Positions 35,601 through 43,583 of a stretch of DNA of 64,000 nucleotides are shown here, piece by piece (the first letter of the stretch is position 1; every line of letters begins with the position of its first letter). Position numbers and translations under genes: made by a program. Source of the DNA: Kribbella pratensis. Its GTDB lineage: Bacteria; Actinomycetota; Actinomycetes; Propionibacteriales; Kribbellaceae. The stretch is from assembly GCF_004365355.1 (NCBI RefSeq), contig NZ_SODP01000004.1, positions 590,266 to 654,265 of the forward strand. Reading direction: 5' to 3'. The notes under the pieces were generated by a model. It was given only the letters and a program-made list of their open reading frames with translations. It did not search any database and was not told where the DNA came from.

Positions 35601-35897
35601 AGCGTCGACGCAGTCCGGACCGATCGTGAGCGTGTAGCCGGCCGGGCCGGACTGGACCGAGATGCTCGACTCGGTGGCCGGGAGACCGGCCCGCAGGCGG
35701 GACACCAGGGACTGCAGAGCGTTCGCGCTGGGGGCCTCGCTGCCCCACAGGCCGTCGACGAGCGTGTCGACGCTGACCGGCCGCCCGGCGCTCAGCGCGA
35801 GGCGCGCGAGCAGTCCGCGCAGGCGGACGCCGCGGATGTCGAGCGGAGTCCCGTCAGCCGCCCACATCGCGAGAGGCCCAAGCACCGCTATGCGCAC
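32643..35897 (-). CDS. AfsR/SARP-type regulator with BTAD, NB-ARC ATPase and TPR regions
   Basis: This 1084-aa protein starts at GTG 35897 (VRIAVLGPLAMWAADGTPLDI). Order: OmpR-like winged helix (1-90, LRGLLARLALSAGRPVSVDTLVDGLWG), bacterial transcriptional activation domain (about 95-240), linker, STAND ATPase with Walker A VGPGGAGKTRLA near residue 300 and LLVLDNCEH as Walker B, then TPR-like helices (700-1050). SARP-family regulators activate secondary metabolism or stress clusters, with ATP and TPR inputs. No biosynthetic cluster is adjacent, so the targets are unknown. Confidence 0.92.
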   Translation of the reverse strand: MRIAVLGPLAMWAADGTPLDIRGVRLRGLLARLALSAGRPVSVDTLVDGLWGSEAPSANALQSLVSRLRAGLPATESSISVQSGPAGYTLTIGPDCVDALQFEDLVRRGRALLTTEPERAHALLTQADKLWRGEALTDLRDLPFAAVEADRLAELRLAAAEDLAEAAVTCGQARDLITDLEQLAVTHPLRERVHELLIRALYADGRQAEALAAYERVRTTLADELGADPGIRLRDLHVSVLRGDSVDPTAKSSAVPAPVPSAPRSNLRAPLTSFVGRREDVAELTRLMSNGTRLVTMVGPGGAGKTRLATEAGRTLVDQSGDGIWFVELAPLGDAADVAPAVLSTLGASEYVDVQPATFAPKHIPTSRAATLRLVEVIGDRRVLLVLDNCEHLIQEVAGLVDSLLASCPRLRVLTTSREPLSIPGEHLHPVGPLAMPPDDEHNDTDDYPAMQLFVDRARAVRPDFMLIDKNRDAVAEICRRLDGMPLAIELAAARLRALTPPQIVDRLADRFRLLTSGSRTALPRHQTLRAVVEWSWDLLDPDEQAVARRLSLFSGGATLDAAEQICSDDRIPPEAVLGVLASLVDKSLVEAAADERSVRYRMLETVRAYGAEQLKASGEYDHFRRKHTAYFSRMLRQARPKLRTGEQIQWIARLTADNENLLDALRTAIDIGSARIAVQMVAVLGEYWTMSGRPAEAVNWMRAALAVPGKSVPLDKAEALYLLALGQMSSGDDPAKSFQQMIRGLATVRWMTRRHQQLVDAGIGLFTNAVWAAIRRDKATCFRELEAAGEHRDPWVRNMGVMMGAMFRENEGEVEQMAANLTVALAGFRQLGDRFGTSMALRGLAGYQANTGDHALALESLIEARHLIEELGTTEGVAQLLGGAAMARIELGDLDGARADLERALRLSEETGSRGSEAMTYMGFARIAYRTGQFDESRDLAERAYGLLDLEAERVAPHGQASMLAQLSRTNAATGDLELAQRRNQESVRLALTTEDMPLVASVVETAVDVDLAAGETETAARTLGMTTVLRGMRSIPDGDVQRSVDRLRDALGNEKYDACYAAGAALTREEAVAELRKRYSSD

Positions 35898-35971
35898 CCC
35901 ACCAGCCTCGCATATCCAACCGACCAAATCCCCCTGCCTTTTGTCATCCACCTCCCTTAAGGTCGGAACTC

Positions 35972-37324
35972 GTGACAGATATCGCCGAGCAGACCCAGAA
36001 CGCACTCACCCGTATCGTCGCCGAGCGGCAAGCGAAGGGCCGGGTTCCCGGGGTGGTGGGCGCTGTCGCCCGCGCCGGGAAGCTGGCCTGGTCGACCGGA
36101 GCCGGATCGGCCGACCTGGACAATCCCGGCGTACCGCCGACCGCGGACTCGCAGTTCCTGATCGCATCGCAGAGCAAGACGCTGACCGCGGTCACGATCA
36201 TGGCGTTGCGCGACGAAGGCAAGCTCACCCTGGACGACACGGTCGACAAGCTGATCCCGGGCAGCAAACACGAAGGCATCACCGTGCGGCAGATGCTGAG
36301 CCACGCCAGCGGCATGCAGCGGGAGCCGGTCGGCGACGTGTGGGACCTGATGAAGTTCCCCTCCCGCGACGAGCTGGTCGACGGGTGGAACGACGCGGAG
36401 CGGATCGGCAAGCCGCACCACCGCTTCCACTACTCCAACCTCGTGTTCGCGCTGCTCGGTGAGATCGTCGCGCGGATCGACGGCCGGTCCTGGTACGAGT
36501 CGGTCAAGGCGCGGATCCTCGACCCGCTGGAGATGCGCCGTACGACGGTCGGCATGGACGGCGGACCGGCCCAGATCGGGTACTACGTGCCGCCGTGGAC
36601 CGACGTACCGGTCCGGGAGCCGCTGCTCGACATCGGCGCGATGGACGCCTGCGGCGGCCTCGCATCGACGGCCGAGGACCTGGCGAAGTGGGCGATGTTC
36701 GTCGCGAACCCGGTCGACGAGGTGCTGTCGAAGGACACCCTCGACGAGATGTGCCAGGTGCAGATCATGGCCGATGTGGACCGCTGGCAGCTCGCGTTCG
36801 GGCTCGGGTTCATGCTGCTGCGCCGCGGCGACCGGCTGTTCGTCGGGCACGACGGCGGCATGCCGGGCCACATCACGTCGACGTTCGTCGACCGCGAGTC
36901 CGGTACTGCGGGTATCGCGCTGTTCGGCTCGACGTCCTCGCCGGCCCCGAGCGCACTGGCGACCGACCTGATCATCAAGGTGCTCGAGGACGACCCGCTG
37001 CCGCCCGAGGCCTGGGTCCCCGGCACCGAGGTCCCGTCCGAGCTGACCGGTGTCCTTGGGACCTGGTTCACCGAGGGCAGCCCGTTCAACTTCACGGTGA
37101 AGAACGGCGTACTCCAGGCCAAGTCCCCGGCGGCCGCCGAGTGGCAGTCACCCGCCGTCTTCGAAAAGATCGCCGCCGACACCTACCGAACCGTCTCCGG
37201 CCGCGAGACCGGCGAACTCCTGCAGATCACCCGCGACTCCTCGGGCACGCCCGAAAAGTTGCACTGGGCAACCTACCTCTGCACCCGTCAACCGCTGGCC
37301 TTCAGCGAGATCAACCCCGGCTAG
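35972..37324 (+). CDS. Serine hydrolase, class C beta-lactamase family
   Basis: This 450-aa protein has SxxK in LIASQSKTLTA, YxN in FHYSNLVFA, and HDGG in VGHDGGMPGHIT, with a C-terminal beta domain. No signal peptide, GTG start. It is a paralogue of the protein at 24274-25644: both share the order of motifs, the GHIT.TLVD/GHIT.TFVD block and a similar C-terminal barrel. Probably an esterase or D-amino acid peptidase. It is divergent from the AfsR-like gene across 74 bp. Confidence 0.87.
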   Translation: MTDIAEQTQNALTRIVAERQAKGRVPGVVGAVARAGKLAWSTGAGSADLDNPGVPPTADSQFLIASQSKTLTAVTIMALRDEGKLTLDDTVDKLIPGSKHEGITVRQMLSHASGMQREPVGDVWDLMKFPSRDELVDGWNDAERIGKPHHRFHYSNLVFALLGEIVARIDGRSWYESVKARILDPLEMRRTTVGMDGGPAQIGYYVPPWTDVPVREPLLDIGAMDACGGLASTAEDLAKWAMFVANPVDEVLSKDTLDEMCQVQIMADVDRWQLAFGLGFMLLRRGDRLFVGHDGGMPGHITSTFVDRESGTAGIALFGSTSSPAPSALATDLIIKVLEDDPLPPEAWVPGTEVPSELTGVLGTWFTEGSPFNFTVKNGVLQAKSPAAAEWQSPAVFEKIAADTYRTVSGRETGELLQITRDSSGTPEKLHWATYLCTRQPLAFSEINPG

Positions 37325-37764
37325 ACCACGCAGAAGTCGTTGCCTTCCGGGTCCTGCATCCAGAGGTGGTCGAGGGTGGTGGAGTTCTCCATCGGGACTT
37401 CGCGGATCAGGGTGGCGCCGGCGGTCAGCAGAGTTTCGGCTTTGGAGCGGATGCGTTGTTCGCGCAGGTGCTGGGGCTCGGCACGGCCGCCGGCTGCCTG
37501 AAGGTCGAGGTGGAGGCGGTTCTTGACCGTCCGGGGCTCGGGGACCTTGAGGAACGAGATCGACGGGAGGATGCCGTCGGGGTCGGAGATCGAGGCGCCG
37601 TCGTTCCACTCGTCCTCAGGGACGTTCAACGCGGTCAGCCAGTCCTCCCACGTGTCCCACCCGGTCGGTGGATCCGCCTCGGTGTAGCCCAGCGCCGTAC
37701 ACCAGAAGCGCGCGACCACGGCCGGGTCCGCGCAGTCGATGGTGAGCGTCCAGTTCGTCGTCAT
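37321..37764 (-). CDS. VOC family (glyoxalase-like) protein
   Basis: This 147-aa protein starts at ATG 37764. TLTIDCADPAVVARFWCTALGY and a terminal LWMQDPEGNDFCVV mark a Glyoxalase_6-type VOC fold. Such small proteins may be dioxygenases, isomerases or antibiotic-binding. It overlaps the 3' end of the serine hydrolase gene by 4 nt and precedes nothing on its strand. Confidence 0.85.
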   Translation of the reverse strand: MTTNWTLTIDCADPAVVARFWCTALGYTEADPPTGWDTWEDWLTALNVPEDEWNDGASISDPDGILPSISFLKVPEPRTVKNRLHLDLQAAGGRAEPQHLREQRIRSKAETLLTAGATLIREVPMENSTTLDHLWMQDPEGNDFCVV

Positions 37765-37796
37765 ACGACCACCTTGACGCTCACCACCGACAGATT

Positions 37797-38612
37797 TCAG
37801 GTACGGCGGCGGTAGGCGCGGATCGCCAGCGGGGCGAAGACCGCGACCAGACCGACCATCCAGGCCAGCGTGATCAGCAACGGCTTCTGGACCGCACCGC
37901 CACCCATCAGGGCGCGTTCGGTGTTGACCAGGTACGTGATCGGACTGACCTTGGTGAAGGCCTGCAGGAAACCCGGCAGCGTGCTGGTCGGGACGAAGAT
38001 GTTGCTGCCGAAGGTCAGCGGGAACATCACCAGGAACGCGATGCCCTGGACGCCCTGGGCGGTCTTCATGGTGAGGCCGAGCCAGACCCAGATCCAGCAC
38101 ATCGACAGCGCGAACAGCAGCACGATCAGCATGGCGAGGAGGCCGTTGCCGACGCCGTTGTGGAAGCGGAAGCCCAGCACGAATCCGCTCGTCATCAGGA
38201 TCACGATCGACAGCGAGTACCGGACCGCGTCGCCGAGGACCGCGCCGATCAGCGGCGAGATCCGGGCGATCGGCAGGCTGCGGAACCGGTCGAAGACGCC
38301 CTTGGCGAAGTCGTCGTTCAGGCCGACCCCGGTGCCCATCGTCGCGAACACGACGGTCTGCACCAGCAGGCCGGGCAGCAGAACCGGCAAGTAGCTGCGC
38401 CAGCCGCCACCGCCCGCGATCGCTCCGCCGAAGACGAACAGGAACAGCGCCAGGAAGATGATCGGCTGGAACGTCACGTCCGCCAGCGCTTCCGGGTTCT
38501 GCCGGATCCGGACGATGTTGCGCCAGGCGAGCGTCAGGCTCTGCGAGACCCAGGCGAACGGCCGTGACCGGTGGCCCAATTGGGTAGGTGGTTCGAGGGT
38601 TGCGGTGGTCAC
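37797..38612 (-). CDS. ABC-2 type transporter permease, DrrB family
   Basis: This 271-aa protein has six TM segments and the ABC-2 membrane signature (PIIFLALFLFVFGGAI, GVGLNDDFAKGVFDRFRSLPIAR, TFGSNIFVPTSTLPGFLQAFTKVSPITYLVN). It forms the pore of a DrrAB-type drug or lipid exporter with the ATPase encoded just upstream (4-nt overlap). Confidence 0.92.
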   Translation of the reverse strand: MTTATLEPPTQLGHRSRPFAWVSQSLTLAWRNIVRIRQNPEALADVTFQPIIFLALFLFVFGGAIAGGGGWRSYLPVLLPGLLVQTVVFATMGTGVGLNDDFAKGVFDRFRSLPIARISPLIGAVLGDAVRYSLSIVILMTSGFVLGFRFHNGVGNGLLAMLIVLLFALSMCWIWVWLGLTMKTAQGVQGIAFLVMFPLTFGSNIFVPTSTLPGFLQAFTKVSPITYLVNTERALMGGGAVQKPLLITLAWMVGLVAVFAPLAIRAYRRRT

Positions 38613-39598
38613 CGACCCACTCCTTCCAGTACGGCGTCGGACTTCTTCTCTTCGGCGGTGTGACCGGTCAGGGCGAGGAAGACCTCGTCCAGGCTGGGCA
38701 GTCGCAGCGACAGCTCGGTGACCGCGATCCCGGCCTCGTCCAGCCGCCGTACGACGACCGGCATCGACGAGCCGTCGCTCACCGGAACGCTGACGAGGGT
38801 GTTCACCACGTCGACGCTCGGACGCGTACCGGTCGACTCCGCGACGATCGCGGCGACCCGCTCGAGGTGCGCCGGCTCGGCCGGGCGGACATCCAGCGAC
38901 TGCTTGCCGGCCTGCGCCTTCAGCTCGGCCGGACGGCCGGACGCGACCACAGAGCCCTTGTCGAACACCACGATCGAGTCGGCCAGCGCATCGGCCTCCT
39001 CCAGGTACTGCGTGGTGAGCAGGACGGTGGTGCCGTCGAGGACCAGGTTGCGGATCGTCTCCCAGACGCCGTTGCGGGCGTGCGGGTCGAGACCGGTGGT
39101 GGGCTCGTCCAGGTACAGGATGCTCGGGTTGCCGACCAGGCTCGCGGCCAGGTCGAGCCGGCGGCGCATACCGCCGGAGTACGTCTTCGCGATCCGCTCA
39201 CCCGCGTCGGTCAGCTCGAACCGCTCGAGCAGCTGGTCCGCCCGGGCCCGGGACTGCTCCCGCGAGAACCCGAGGAGCCGGCCGATCATGATCAGGTTCC
39301 GGCGACCGGACATGTCCTCGTCGACGGAGGCGTACTGGCCGGTGAGCCCGATGATGCTGCGGACCTTGCCGGCCTCCCGTACGACGTCGTACCCGCCGAC
39401 CGTCGCCTGGCCGGCGTCGGGCCGGAGCAGGGTGCCGAGAATGCGGACCGCGGTCGTCTTGCCGGCGCCGTTCGGACCGAGGACGCCGAGAACCGTGCCG
39501 GTGGGCACGCTCAGGTCGACGCCGGCAAGCGCGGTGGTGTTGCCATATTTTTTGACCAGACCGACCGCCTCGATGGCGACCTGGTTCGTTGTGGTCAT
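38609..39598 (-). CDS. ABC transporter ATP-binding protein, DrrA family
   Basis: This 329-aa ATPase has Walker A LGPNGAGKTTAV, signature TYSGGMRRRLDLA, Walker B ILYLDEPTTGLD, and the long C-terminal domain typical of DrrA (GSSMPVVVRRLDEAGIAVTELSLRLPSLDEVFLALTGH). It powers the DrrB permease. Its start has GGGAGGAA, which overlaps a dyad at 39606-39630. No biosynthetic genes are near, so the exported compound is unknown. Confidence 0.93.
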   Translation of the reverse strand: MTTTNQVAIEAVGLVKKYGNTTALAGVDLSVPTGTVLGVLGPNGAGKTTAVRILGTLLRPDAGQATVGGYDVVREAGKVRSIIGLTGQYASVDEDMSGRRNLIMIGRLLGFSREQSRARADQLLERFELTDAGERIAKTYSGGMRRRLDLAASLVGNPSILYLDEPTTGLDPHARNGVWETIRNLVLDGTTVLLTTQYLEEADALADSIVVFDKGSVVASGRPAELKAQAGKQSLDVRPAEPAHLERVAAIVAESTGTRPSVDVVNTLVSVPVSDGSSMPVVVRRLDEAGIAVTELSLRLPSLDEVFLALTGHTAEEKKSDAVLEGVGR

Positions 39599-39605
39599 CA
39601 GTTCC

Positions 39606-39630
39606 TCCCAGTGGCCTTACTTCACTGGGA
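39606..39630. promoter_or_regulatory. 8+9+8 inverted repeat over the drrA-like ribosome site
   Basis: TCCCAGTG (39606-39613) and CACTGGGA (39623-39630) are perfect arms. On the minus strand the 3' arm runs into the GGGAGGA ribosome site of the ATPase gene. It may be a repressor operator downstream of the promoter or an RNA hairpin limiting translation. Confidence 0.55.
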
Positions 39631-39659
39631 CTACCTTGGCCCTCTGCCCTGTCACCGAC

Positions 39660-39687
39660 CTGGCACTTGCCTGACACCCCGTGCCAG
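39660..39687 (-). terminator. Hairpin after the MFS gene
   Basis: CTGGCAC (39660-39666) and GTGCCAG (39681-39687) form a 7-bp stem 9 bp beyond the MFS stop on the minus strand. A modest intrinsic terminator without a U run. Confidence 0.4.
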
Positions 39688-39696
39688 CGCGCTGTC

Positions 39697-41013
39697 TCAG
39701 CCCTTCAGGGGGACGATCTGGTTCGCCAGCAAGGCCTGGTAGGCCTCCGGGTTGTAGCGGGCCAGGTGACCGCGCGCCTTGCGGCGGTACTTGAGGATCT
39801 GCCGCGTGCCGATCGCCCACAGCACGTACTGGAACGCCAGCGCGAACTTGAAGTCCTCGATCGTCTGCGGCGCCCCACCGGACGAGGTGTCGAGCAGGAT
39901 GCCCACCATGCCGATACACAGCAGCGTGGCGATGAACCCGCCGGTGTTGACCATCCCGTTGGCCGCACCGAACCGGGTCGCGGGGTTGAACGTCCGCGCG
40001 TAGTCCAGCCCGAGCATAGACCCCGGACCACCAGCAGCCTGTACGACGATCAGCAGCAGGAGCACCGGCATCGGCGCACGGCCCGGCCACAGCAGTACTA
40101 CGGTCCACATCAGCACCGAGCCGGCGATCACCGCTAGCACGATCCACGACCGGTAGAACGGGAACCTAGCGGCGTACCGCCCGACCAGGGGGCCGTAACA
40201 GAGCCCAGCGAGCACAGGGATGATCAGCATTGCCGCTGCGGTCGTCGGCGCGACGCCCTGACCCTGCACGAGGAACGGATAGCCCCAGAGCAGTCCGAAG
40301 GTGCTGCCGGAGAAGCTGGTGGTGAAGTGCGTCCACAGCCCCAGCCGCGTGCCCGGCTCCTTCCAGGCACGACGCAGGTTCTGCTTGACCTCGTGGAGCG
40401 GCTGCTTCGCGCGGCGGAGCGGTTCGTCGTACGGCGTGTCCTTGATGAGGAACAGCACCAGTACGCCGGCCACGAGGCTCAGCACGCTCGCACCCGCGAA
40501 CGTCGGAGTCCATCCGAAGGCGTGGAAGGCAGCAGCCATCGGAACGGTCGACATGATCGCTCCGAGACCACCGAGCATTCCGGTCGCCTGTGACATCACT
40601 GGCTGCCGCAGTGCGGGGAACCAGGACATGACCACACGCAGCACGCTGATGAACACCAGTGCGTCGCCTACACCCAGTACGGCGCGTGCCGCGAGTGCAG
40701 CGGGGTACGAATCGACCAGACTGAACGCGGACTGCGCCACGAACAGCAGTCCGGACGCAGCGATCAGCAAACGCTTGGAGCCGTACCGATCGAGCAGGAT
40801 GCCGACGGGCACCTGCATGGCGGCGTACACCGTGAGCTGTACGACGGTGAAGCTGGCCAGTGCGGATGCGGAGATGTGGAAGCGCTCAGCGGCCTGTAGG
40901 CCGGCCACGCTCATCGAACCGCGGTGCAGCACGGTGACGAGGTACGTCAGGACAGCAGTGATCCACACCGCCCAGGCTCGCCGACCGCCCAGGGGGAAGA
41001 GAAGTTCGGTCAC
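39697..41013 (-). CDS. MFS transporter
   Basis: This 438-aa protein has about 12 TM segments and the signature PVGILLDRYGSKRLLIA; the N-terminus AVWITAVLTYLVTVLHRGSMSVAGL is like sugar-acid/anion symporters of the MFS. Its start overlaps the stop of the GntR gene by 4 nt, so it is coupled to that regulator. The pair probably senses and imports a carboxylate or sugar acid; that is inferred from FCD regulators generally. Confidence 0.88.
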   Translation of the reverse strand: MTELLFPLGGRRAWAVWITAVLTYLVTVLHRGSMSVAGLQAAERFHISASALASFTVVQLTVYAAMQVPVGILLDRYGSKRLLIAASGLLFVAQSAFSLVDSYPAALAARAVLGVGDALVFISVLRVVMSWFPALRQPVMSQATGMLGGLGAIMSTVPMAAAFHAFGWTPTFAGASVLSLVAGVLVLFLIKDTPYDEPLRRAKQPLHEVKQNLRRAWKEPGTRLGLWTHFTTSFSGSTFGLLWGYPFLVQGQGVAPTTAAAMLIIPVLAGLCYGPLVGRYAARFPFYRSWIVLAVIAGSVLMWTVVLLWPGRAPMPVLLLLIVVQAAGGPGSMLGLDYARTFNPATRFGAANGMVNTGGFIATLLCIGMVGILLDTSSGGAPQTIEDFKFALAFQYVLWAIGTRQILKYRRKARGHLARYNPEAYQALLANQIVPLKG

Positions 41014-41741
41014 CGAGCGCCTCGCAGATCATTTGCGGCTTCGGCAATGTGCGCGACGACGAGCTCACGGAACCGCTTGACGCTGTTGCCGCCGAGCGCG
41101 TCGATCATCTCCTGGTGCGCAATGATCGACTTGTCCATCCTCGCGGGCTGCACCTCGATACCGGGCACGCCCATCCGGACCTGACGGTCACGCAGGCTGT
41201 TGTAGAGCTTGGCGAGGATCTCGTTGCCGGCGGCACCGACAATGGCCTCGTGGAAGGCCCGGTCGGCCTCCAGGAAGCTCTTCGCGTCGCCCGCCTTGCG
41301 GTGGGCGCGCATCTCGTCGACGCGCTGGGTCAGCCGCTCGATCAACTGCTTGCGCCGCGGCCAGACCTTGGCGGCGGCGTGCGTCTCGAGCAGCTCGCGG
41401 GCCTCGAGGACGTCCTCGATCTCCTGCGGCAGGACGGGCAGGACAAGCGCGCCCTTCTTCGGGTACAGCTTGACGAGTCCGGATTCCTCCAGGCGGAGCA
41501 GGGCCTCGCGGACCGGCGTACGGGAGACTCCGACGGCGGTAGCGAGCTCGCCCTCGGTCAGCAGCTCGCCGCCTGGGTAGACGCGGTCCAGGATCGCCGC
41601 CTTCACGTACGCGTACACGCGCTCGGCCGCGGGGATCTTCTCCACCCCCGGCGCCGCCTCGACCACCACCCGGGCGATCTCCGCGGTCTGGTCTCCCAGG
41701 ATCAACGCATCACTCGCCGGCTCCGGCGCCCCGCTCACCAC
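41010..41741 (-). CDS. GntR family regulator, FCD (FadR) subfamily
   Basis: This 243-aa protein starts at GTG 41741 with GGGGAG upstream. A 35-residue N-terminal extension precedes the HTH (ERVYAYVKAAILDRVYPGGELLTEGELATAVGVSRTPVREALLRLEESG). The FCD domain has the metal-ligand pattern ADRAFHEAIVGAAGN and IIAHQEMIDAL. It probably controls the coupled MFS gene. GATAC direct repeats (41770-41785 region) upstream are possible sites. Confidence 0.9.
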   Translation of the reverse strand: MVSGAPEPASDALILGDQTAEIARVVVEAAPGVEKIPAAERVYAYVKAAILDRVYPGGELLTEGELATAVGVSRTPVREALLRLEESGLVKLYPKKGALVLPVLPQEIEDVLEARELLETHAAAKVWPRRKQLIERLTQRVDEMRAHRKAGDAKSFLEADRAFHEAIVGAAGNEILAKLYNSLRDRQVRMGVPGIEVQPARMDKSIIAHQEMIDALGGNSVKRFRELVVAHIAEAANDLRGAR

Positions 41742-41829
41742 TGAAACTCCCCACCCATACGACTGGTATCTCTGTTGTATCTATCTTACCCACACCTCAA
41801 TCCACCGGCCGGGCGGGTTATTCCCCAGC

Positions 41830-41937
41830 TTGTCCACGAGTTATCCACAGGCAGATCCACAGGATGTGGGCAACTGAGCGTGAACGGGTGGACGCTCGGT
41901 AGTGACGAATGCAGGGTTTCCCCTGCGTTGTGGATAA
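41830..41937. promoter_or_regulatory. Cluster of DnaA-box-like 9-mers
   Basis: Two perfect consensus DnaA boxes lie here: TTATCCACA at 41841-41849 and its reverse complement TGTGGATAA at 41929-41937. Near matches TTGTCCACG (41830-41838) and AGATCCACA (41853-41861) flank the first. The cluster is in the 281-bp divergent region between the GntR and protease genes. Too few sites for an origin; possible DnaA control or titration. Confidence 0.5.
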
Positions 41938-42022
41938 GGAACTCCGTCTGTCCGGAATCCGCTCTAGAGTCTCCGGATACGGCCCGGCCCCGTCCGCCCG
42001 GGCCCAGCTCCGAGGAGGCAGC

Positions 42023-43456
42023 GTGTCCCGAACTTCCCGTCCCCGCCGGCTGTCGGCCGGCCTGGCCGCGGCCACGCTGGCGCTGACGTCCCTCAGCGCC
42101 GCGACGGCGTACGCCGCACCGCTCGACAACCCCACGCCCGGTCCCCTGATGAACTACGTGATCAACACCAAGGCCTCGCCGGGCCATGTCCGGAAGGTCG
42201 AGGACGCGGTGAAGCAGGCCGGCGGGACGGTGCTCTCGTCGTACCGGGAGTTCGGGGTGGTGGTCGCGCAGTCGACCAACGCGAACTTCAAGGTCGACGT
42301 GCGCGCCGGACACAACGGGCGGGAGGTGCAGTCCGTCGGCGCCACCCGGACCGCGGCCGTCAGCGAGGGGGCGAGCGGGCTGAGCTCGGCCGCGTCGGTC
42401 AACTCGGTCGGCTCGGTGGATGAGACCACGGCGACGCCGGTGCTCGACCCGCGCGAGAGCGAGCAGTGGGACATGGTCCAGATCAAGGCGGACCAGGCTC
42501 ACACCGTGACCGACGGCTCGCGGCGCGTGCTGGTCGGCATCAACGACAGCGGCGTGGACGACACCCACCCCGACCTTGCGCCGAACTTCGATGCACGTGA
42601 CTCGGTCAGCTGCGTGAAGAACGGCGTACCGGATCAGACGCCCGGCATCTGGCGGCCGACGACCAGCCCGCACGGCACGCACGTCGCGGGCACCGTCGCC
42701 GCGGCGCGCAACGGCGTGGGCATCGTCGGTGTCGCCCCGGGGGTGCGGATCGCGTCGGTCAAGGTCGTGAACGACGACGGCTTCATCTACCCGGAGTACT
42801 CGATCTGCGGGATCGTGTGGGCCGCCGAGCACCACATGGACGTGACGAACCACAGCTACTTCATCGACCCGTTCCAGTTCTGGTGCAAGGACAACGGCGA
42901 CCAGGGCGCGGTGCAGGAAGCGGTCCGGCGCGCGTACGCGTGGGCCGCTGACCGCGGGACGCTGTCGGTCGCCGCAGCCGGCAACTCGAACTACGACCTG
43001 GCCAACAAGACCACCGACACCACCAGCCCGAACGACTCGACCCCCGTCAGCCGGACGATCGACAACAACTGCCTCGACATGCCGACCGAGCTCCCCGGCG
43101 TGATCACCGTCGCCAGCACCACGCAGGCGCGGGCCAAGAGCAGCTTCTCGAACTTCGGCCTGAACAAGATCGACGTCGCCGCACCCGGTAGCTCGATCCT
43201 GTCCACGCTGCCCGGTGGTGGCTACGGCCTGATGAGCGGTACGTCGATGGCGTCGCCGCACGTCACCGGCATCGCAGCCCTCCTCAAGTCCACCCACCCG
43301 TGGTGGGGCCCGCGCGACCTCGAACAAGCCCTCCAGCGCGAGGCCGACGACACCGCCTGCCCGACCACCCCGGACGCCCGCTGCACCGGCACCACCGCCA
43401 ACAACGCCTTCTACGGCGAAGGCATCGCCGACGCCCTCGACGCCGTCCACCGCTAA
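42023..43456 (+). CDS. Secreted subtilisin-like serine protease (S8)
   Basis: This 477-aa protein starts at GTG 42023 with GAGGAGG upstream. The signal peptide ends near AYAAP (about residue 32). A propeptide-like region precedes the catalytic domain with Asp175 (VGINDSGVDDTHPDL), His217 (SPHGTHVAG) and Ser408 (MSGTSMASPHV). The region between about 105 and 145 is low complexity. It is an extracellular degradative peptidase. A TAGAGT -10-like box lies at 41965-41970, and a strong terminator follows the gene. Confidence 0.93.
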   Translation: MSRTSRPRRLSAGLAAATLALTSLSAATAYAAPLDNPTPGPLMNYVINTKASPGHVRKVEDAVKQAGGTVLSSYREFGVVVAQSTNANFKVDVRAGHNGREVQSVGATRTAAVSEGASGLSSAASVNSVGSVDETTATPVLDPRESEQWDMVQIKADQAHTVTDGSRRVLVGINDSGVDDTHPDLAPNFDARDSVSCVKNGVPDQTPGIWRPTTSPHGTHVAGTVAAARNGVGIVGVAPGVRIASVKVVNDDGFIYPEYSICGIVWAAEHHMDVTNHSYFIDPFQFWCKDNGDQGAVQEAVRRAYAWAADRGTLSVAAAGNSNYDLANKTTDTTSPNDSTPVSRTIDNNCLDMPTELPGVITVASTTQARAKSSFSNFGLNKIDVAAPGSSILSTLPGGGYGLMSGTSMASPHVTGIAALLKSTHPWWGPRDLEQALQREADDTACPTTPDARCTGTTANNAFYGEGIADALDAVHR

Positions 43457-43462
43457 CAAGCC

Positions 43463-43494
43463 GAGTGGGGGTCCACCGCCCGGGACCCCCACTC
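43463..43494. terminator. Bidirectional terminator between protease and GNAT genes
   Basis: GAGTGGGGGTCC (43463-43474) pairs perfectly with GGACCCCCACTC (43483-43494), loop 8 nt, between convergent genes. A second hairpin CGACCG/CGGTCG follows at 43511-43527. Confidence 0.8.
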
Positions 43495-43583
43495 ACTCAT
43501 CACCTGTCTTCGACCGAACTGCGGTCGGGGTGAATGTGGTTCGGCCCATCGACCGCCAGCTCCGCGTCGACCGCTGGGCTGGT

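Noticed and set aside
32643-35897. Secondary-metabolite cluster around the AfsR-like regulator and DrrAB
   Set aside because: No PKS, NRPS, terpene or RiPP genes are visible in the window.
41830-41937. Replication origin
   Set aside because: Only two perfect DnaA boxes and no dnaA, dnaN or gyrase genes nearby.
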